Assembly (NCBI GenBank): GCA_941918925.1
Contig: OW799234.1
Span: forward strand, 132,660,895 to 132,724,894
From: Phyto melanocephala
Lineage: Eukaryota; Arthropoda; Insecta; Diptera; Rhinophoridae
DNA length: 64,000 nt
Reading direction: 5' to 3'
Part shown: piece after piece, positions 60,953 through 64,000 of the stretch
Layout: each line of letters begins with the position of its first letter
Position numbering within the stretch: the first letter of the stretch is position 1
The notes under the pieces: generated by a model
Database searches by the model: none
What the model saw: only the letters and a program-made list of their open reading frames with translations
Told to the model about the DNA's origin: nothing
Program-made: the position numbers and the translations under genes

Positions 60953-61413
60953 TTTCATCAGACAGCTTTCACACGGACAAATTTAATTTTGACAAAAAGT
61001 GTGCAGTGTACAAACTAAAATTTGTTTAAAGGATTAAGAACAAAAAAACCTTTTTTGCTAGTTTGCGATTTTTAAATACTTGTTAAATCAGACGTTTTGT
61101 TTTTTGGCAAGGTTTAGTTGATTCATTTGAAATAATATGTACAAAAAATTGTTAAAATATCTTTTCATCAATTTGCTTCACAAAAAAATATTAAAATTTT
61201 ATTTAATTTTCGCTACATAAAAAGAAATTATTAAATTATAGGAAAGTTCATTATTTGTTTTATTAAAATACCCCACAAATATATTCAATAAAAATATAAA
61301 ATATATATAAAAATATATAAAATATAATAAAAATAATAAACCAAATTATGTACTTTTAATAAAAATAATAATTATTGATGATGTTTTATTTTTTTCTTTA
61401 TTTGAATTTACAG

Positions 61414-61528
61414 GAATTGGTGGCCATTTCCCCTGAAAGACGAAATTGGCGTGGTATTTTTATAGCACTACTGGTCATAGCAGCCGTATTTAGTTTAATC
61501 ATATTTTCGATATTTTTATTATCGCCAG
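61414..61528 (+). CDS. Second coding exon of the DPP6/DPP10-like gene (juxtamembrane and transmembrane segment)
   Basis: A TTTACAG acceptor precedes the exon and a gtaag donor follows at 61529. It encodes 38 codons plus one base (phase 1 exit). The peptide reads ELVAISPERRNWRGI and then a hydrophobic run IFIALLVIAAVFSLIIFSIF, followed by LLSP. The pattern EL-V-x-P-x-R-N-W-x-G-I-x-IALLVI is the recognised start of vertebrate DPP6/DPP10 and fly homologues. These are type II membrane proteins of the S9B prolyl oligopeptidase family, and many members lack peptidase activity and act as Kv4 potassium-channel subunits. In the joined protein the transmembrane helix covers about residues 54-75. The beta-propeller and hydrolase domains lie in exons beyond the window, so catalytic competence cannot be judged here. 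DPP4 is a less likely alternative because the R-N-W-x-G-I signature favours DPP6/10. Confidence 0.87.
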
Positions 61529-61924
61529 GTAAGAAAATAAAAAACCAAATTTTTATTATTAATAGTTGAGTTCACAACAAACCGATAGTGCGTTAAAACT
61601 TGTTATTTTAAATACCTAATTGACAAAATGTAATTGTTATTGTTACTCGGTAAATTGTAAGTTCGTATGTTTAACAACAACCCAGCAAAAAAATGTAAAG
61701 TGGCATAAAGTGAATTACATATCATGGCTTTTAAATCTGTAATTCATTGCAAATGGCTCGTCCCTAGATACAAAATTATTTGTAATGATGTGATTCAAAA
61801 TCACAAAAACACAAAAATGTGTGCAAAATCATGCAAAATATCTTTGACAGTTAATCGAAGCAAATTTCAACAAATTCATTAATATAAATGAGTTGTATGC
61901 CTTTTTAAATACATGCCTAAATAA

Positions 61925-62488
61925 TAGGGTGATCGATTATTCGACATTTTAAAAAAACCGGTTTTCAAATAGTTTGAAATTTAGAATTTAAAAAAAACCG
62001 GTTGCTTTTTTAAAAATTTAGAAAAAAACCGGTTAACCGGTCGAATACATAAAATGTAATTTTTTCTTATACCCATGACACAGATACATATAAAGGTATA
62101 AACTAGTTTGTTCTATGTTTAATTGCATTTTTAGTTGACACACATTCAATGGCATTATTATAAAATACCGTTAGTTAAAATAAAGATATTAAAGGACAGA
62201 CACTTTTTACCTAAAAGTGGCCGAAAAGTTAAGTTATACTTCAATTACCTTTAATTTTTAAGGTTAGGTTAATAAATTTAAAAATGCAGTTGCTTCTTTA
62301 CATGAAAAAATTTTTTCATATAAATCATTAAAATTTTATTTCGTTTTGTAAATAAAATGTATAAATTTACATTGTTGCCACTACATTTTTTAAGAACTAA
62401 AATAATTTTTAAAAAGTAACCGGTTTTTGCTCTGGTACTGCCATTTTAAAAAAACAAACTTTTTTACAAGGAGGTTGCCTTATTATTT
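61925..62488. mobile_element. Second copy of the CCGGTT-rich hAT-like element, interrupted on the right
   Basis: Starts TAGGGTGATCGATTATTCG like the copy at 59210 and follows it with small indels to the stretch ACAAGGAGGTTG near 62465-62477. There it meets the Helentron-like repeat beginning at 62489. The rest of the element is not seen before the window ends. Confidence 0.85.
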
Positions 62489-63268
62489 TTATACCCTTCA
62501 CCTGTGGTGCACAAGGGTATATATAGCTTTGTCATTCCGTTTGTAATTTCTACAATTTTCATTTCCGACCCCATAAAGTATATATTTTCTGAAAGCTTAT
62601 GAATAGAGGAGTCGATTAAGCCCTGACCGTCTGTCCGTCTGTCCGTCTATCCGTCTGTCCGTCTGCCCGTCTGTCCGTGTGTTGGTTGAAATCAACTTTT
62701 AGAAGCAACTATATGTTCCTCAGATCTGTATATGGTATCAATCTCTTGGAAATATCCAGGAATGAGTCGCTATTGAAATTCAGCACAATCGCCCCATAAC
62801 TTTCTGAGATATGAGCAAAAAACCACGACCACCTCGTTTTTTTTCACAATTACAACAACAACATACATACATACATACATGTAAAAAACATACCAAACAA
62901 AAAAAATTACAAAAAAAAAAATATTAAAAATAAGAAAAAAATAATAAAAAAAACTACAAAAAAAAATTTTTTAAAAAAATTTTAAAAAAAATTTAAAAAA
63001 AATTTTTAAAAATTTTTCTAAAAAAATTTTTTAAAAAAATTTAAAAAAAATATAAAAAAAAATAATAAAATATAAATAATATATTAAATAAAATAAAATA
63101 AAATTTTTTTGGCTCAGCTGGGATTCGATGCCACATTTATTCTAACGTGTACATATGCACGTATTTTATATGGGATGAATGGTGATACAAACAATTGTTA
63201 TTGCATGACTACACGTTGTGAAGGGTATATAAGATTCGGCACGGCCGAATATAGCACTGTTACTTATT
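62489..63268 (+). mobile_element. Helentron/DINE-like repeat, copy 4 (core inverted, orientation B)
   Basis: 5' block TTATACCCTTCACCTGTGG, the usual GACCCCATAAAGTATATATT and an expanded GTCTGTCCGTCTATCCGTC run. Then comes an A-rich core followed by GGCTCAGCTGGGATTCGATG, i.e. the core and its border motif run opposite to copies 1-3. Standard 3' block with hairpin at about 63234-63250, ending TTACTTATT. Confidence 0.85.
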
Positions 63269-63272
63269 CTTA

Positions 63273-64000
63273 TTATACCCTTCACCTGTGGTGTACAAGG
63301 GTATATATAGCTTTGTCATTCCGTTTGTAATTTCTACAATTTTCATTTCCGACCCCATAAAGTATATATTTTCTGAAAGCTTATGAATAGAGGAGTCGAT
63401 TAAGCCCTGACCGTCTGTCCGTCTGTCCGTCTGCCCGTCTGTCCGTGTGTTGGTTGAAATCAACTTTTAGAAGCAACTATATGTTCCTCAGATCTGTATA
63501 TGGTATCAATCTCTTGGAAATATCCAGGAATGAATCGCTATTGAAATTCAGCACAATCGCCCCATAACTTTCTGAGATATGAGCAAAAAACCACGACCAC
63601 CTCGTTTTTTTTCACAATTACAACAACAACATACATACATACATACATGTAAAAAACATACCAAACAAAAAAAATTACAAAAAAAAAAAATATTAAAAAT
63701 AAGAAAAAAATAATAAAAAAAACTACAAAAAAAAAAATTTTAAAAAAATTTAAAAAAAAATTTAAAAAAATTTTTTAAAAATTTTTCTAAAAAAATTTTT
63801 TGAAAAAATTTAAAAAAAATATAAAAAAAATAATAAAATATAAATAATATATTAAATTAAATAAAATAAAATTTTTTTGGCTCAGCTGGGATTCGATGCC
63901 ACATTTATTCTAACGTGTACGTATGCACGTATTTTATATGGGATGAATGGCGATACAAACAATTGTTATTGTATGACTACACGTTGTGAAGGGTATATAA
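63273..64000 (+). mobile_element. Helentron/DINE-like repeat, copy 5, head-to-tail with copy 4, cut by the window edge
   Basis: Near-identical to copy 4 and begins 784 bp after it, with only 4 bp between the two units. It differs by fewer GTCTGTCC units and a few substitutions. The window stops in GAAGGGTATATAA just before the 3' hairpin. Confidence 0.85.

Larger units (their letters stand above)
5865..61413 (+). other. Giant first intron of the DPP6/DPP10-like gene (about 55.5 kb, phase 0)
   Basis: The intron is bounded by the gtaagt donor at 5865 and the ttacag acceptor at 61408-61413. Both sites fit insect consensus and the flanking exons are in compatible phase. It holds nearly all the mobile elements listed here, in both orientations. 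No further host coding exon was recognised inside it, but an alternative first exon with a short coding stretch could easily be missed by eye. Long 5' introns are usual for DPP6-type neuronal genes. Confidence 0.7.

Overview
The window looks like AT-rich, repeat-dense DNA from a higher fly (cyclorrhaphan Diptera, probably a calyptrate such as a blow fly or house-fly relative). The evidence is GT-AG spliced short exons in a huge intron and a repertoire of Tc1/mariner, hAT, PIF/Harbinger, Tigger, Jockey/RTE-type LINE and Helentron-like repeats typical of flies. No bacterial features, rRNA genes or canonical tRNA genes were seen. The species is an inference.

Host gene: only two host exons are recognisable, both on the + strand. 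A first coding exon (5748-5864) gives a 39-residue basic N-terminus. A second (61414-61528) gives the juxtamembrane and transmembrane segment of a dipeptidyl-peptidase-like protein of the DPP6/DPP10 type (type II membrane proteins that partner Kv4 channels). They join in phase 0 across an intron of about 55.5 kb that fills most of the window. The gene continues beyond the right edge. The first 5.7 kb is upstream or 5'-UTR intron sequence.

Intron and flanks, left to right: a TTAA-flanked inverted-repeat element (0.3-1.0 kb); mariner remnants (2.76-4.1 kb); a Helentron-like repeat (6.6-7.4 kb); an internally deleted mariner with intact ends (7.6-8.1 kb); another mariner deletion derivative (9.4-10.0 kb); two more Helentron-like repeats; an apparently intact autonomous PIF/Harbinger transposon (14.3-17.3 kb) with both its SANT/Myb-type and DDE transposase genes; decayed LINE fragments (18.7, 24.5-25.0, 33.4, 35.3-36.0, 37.4-38.2, 48.7-50.3 kb); a Tigger remnant (28.9-29.9 kb); a candidate hammerhead-like RNA motif (39.4 kb, minus strand); a 3.25-kb element with 650-bp terminal inverted repeats starting CACTA and a transposase gene of a family I cannot name (40.6-43.9 kb); paired MITEs; a tRNA-derived SINE whose tail matches the LINEs of the same intron (52.4 kb); three hAT elements (52.7-53.8, 54.1-55.2, 59.2-60.5 kb) plus a partial fourth; and a head-to-tail pair of Helentron-like repeats at the right edge.

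The mobile elements work as independent units. The clearest partnerships are the two-gene Harbinger system, and the SINE that appears to borrow the LINE 3' end. Exon calls, target-site duplications (TSDs) and inverted repeats were read by hand. Family names rest on remembered motif patterns, not on database searches.
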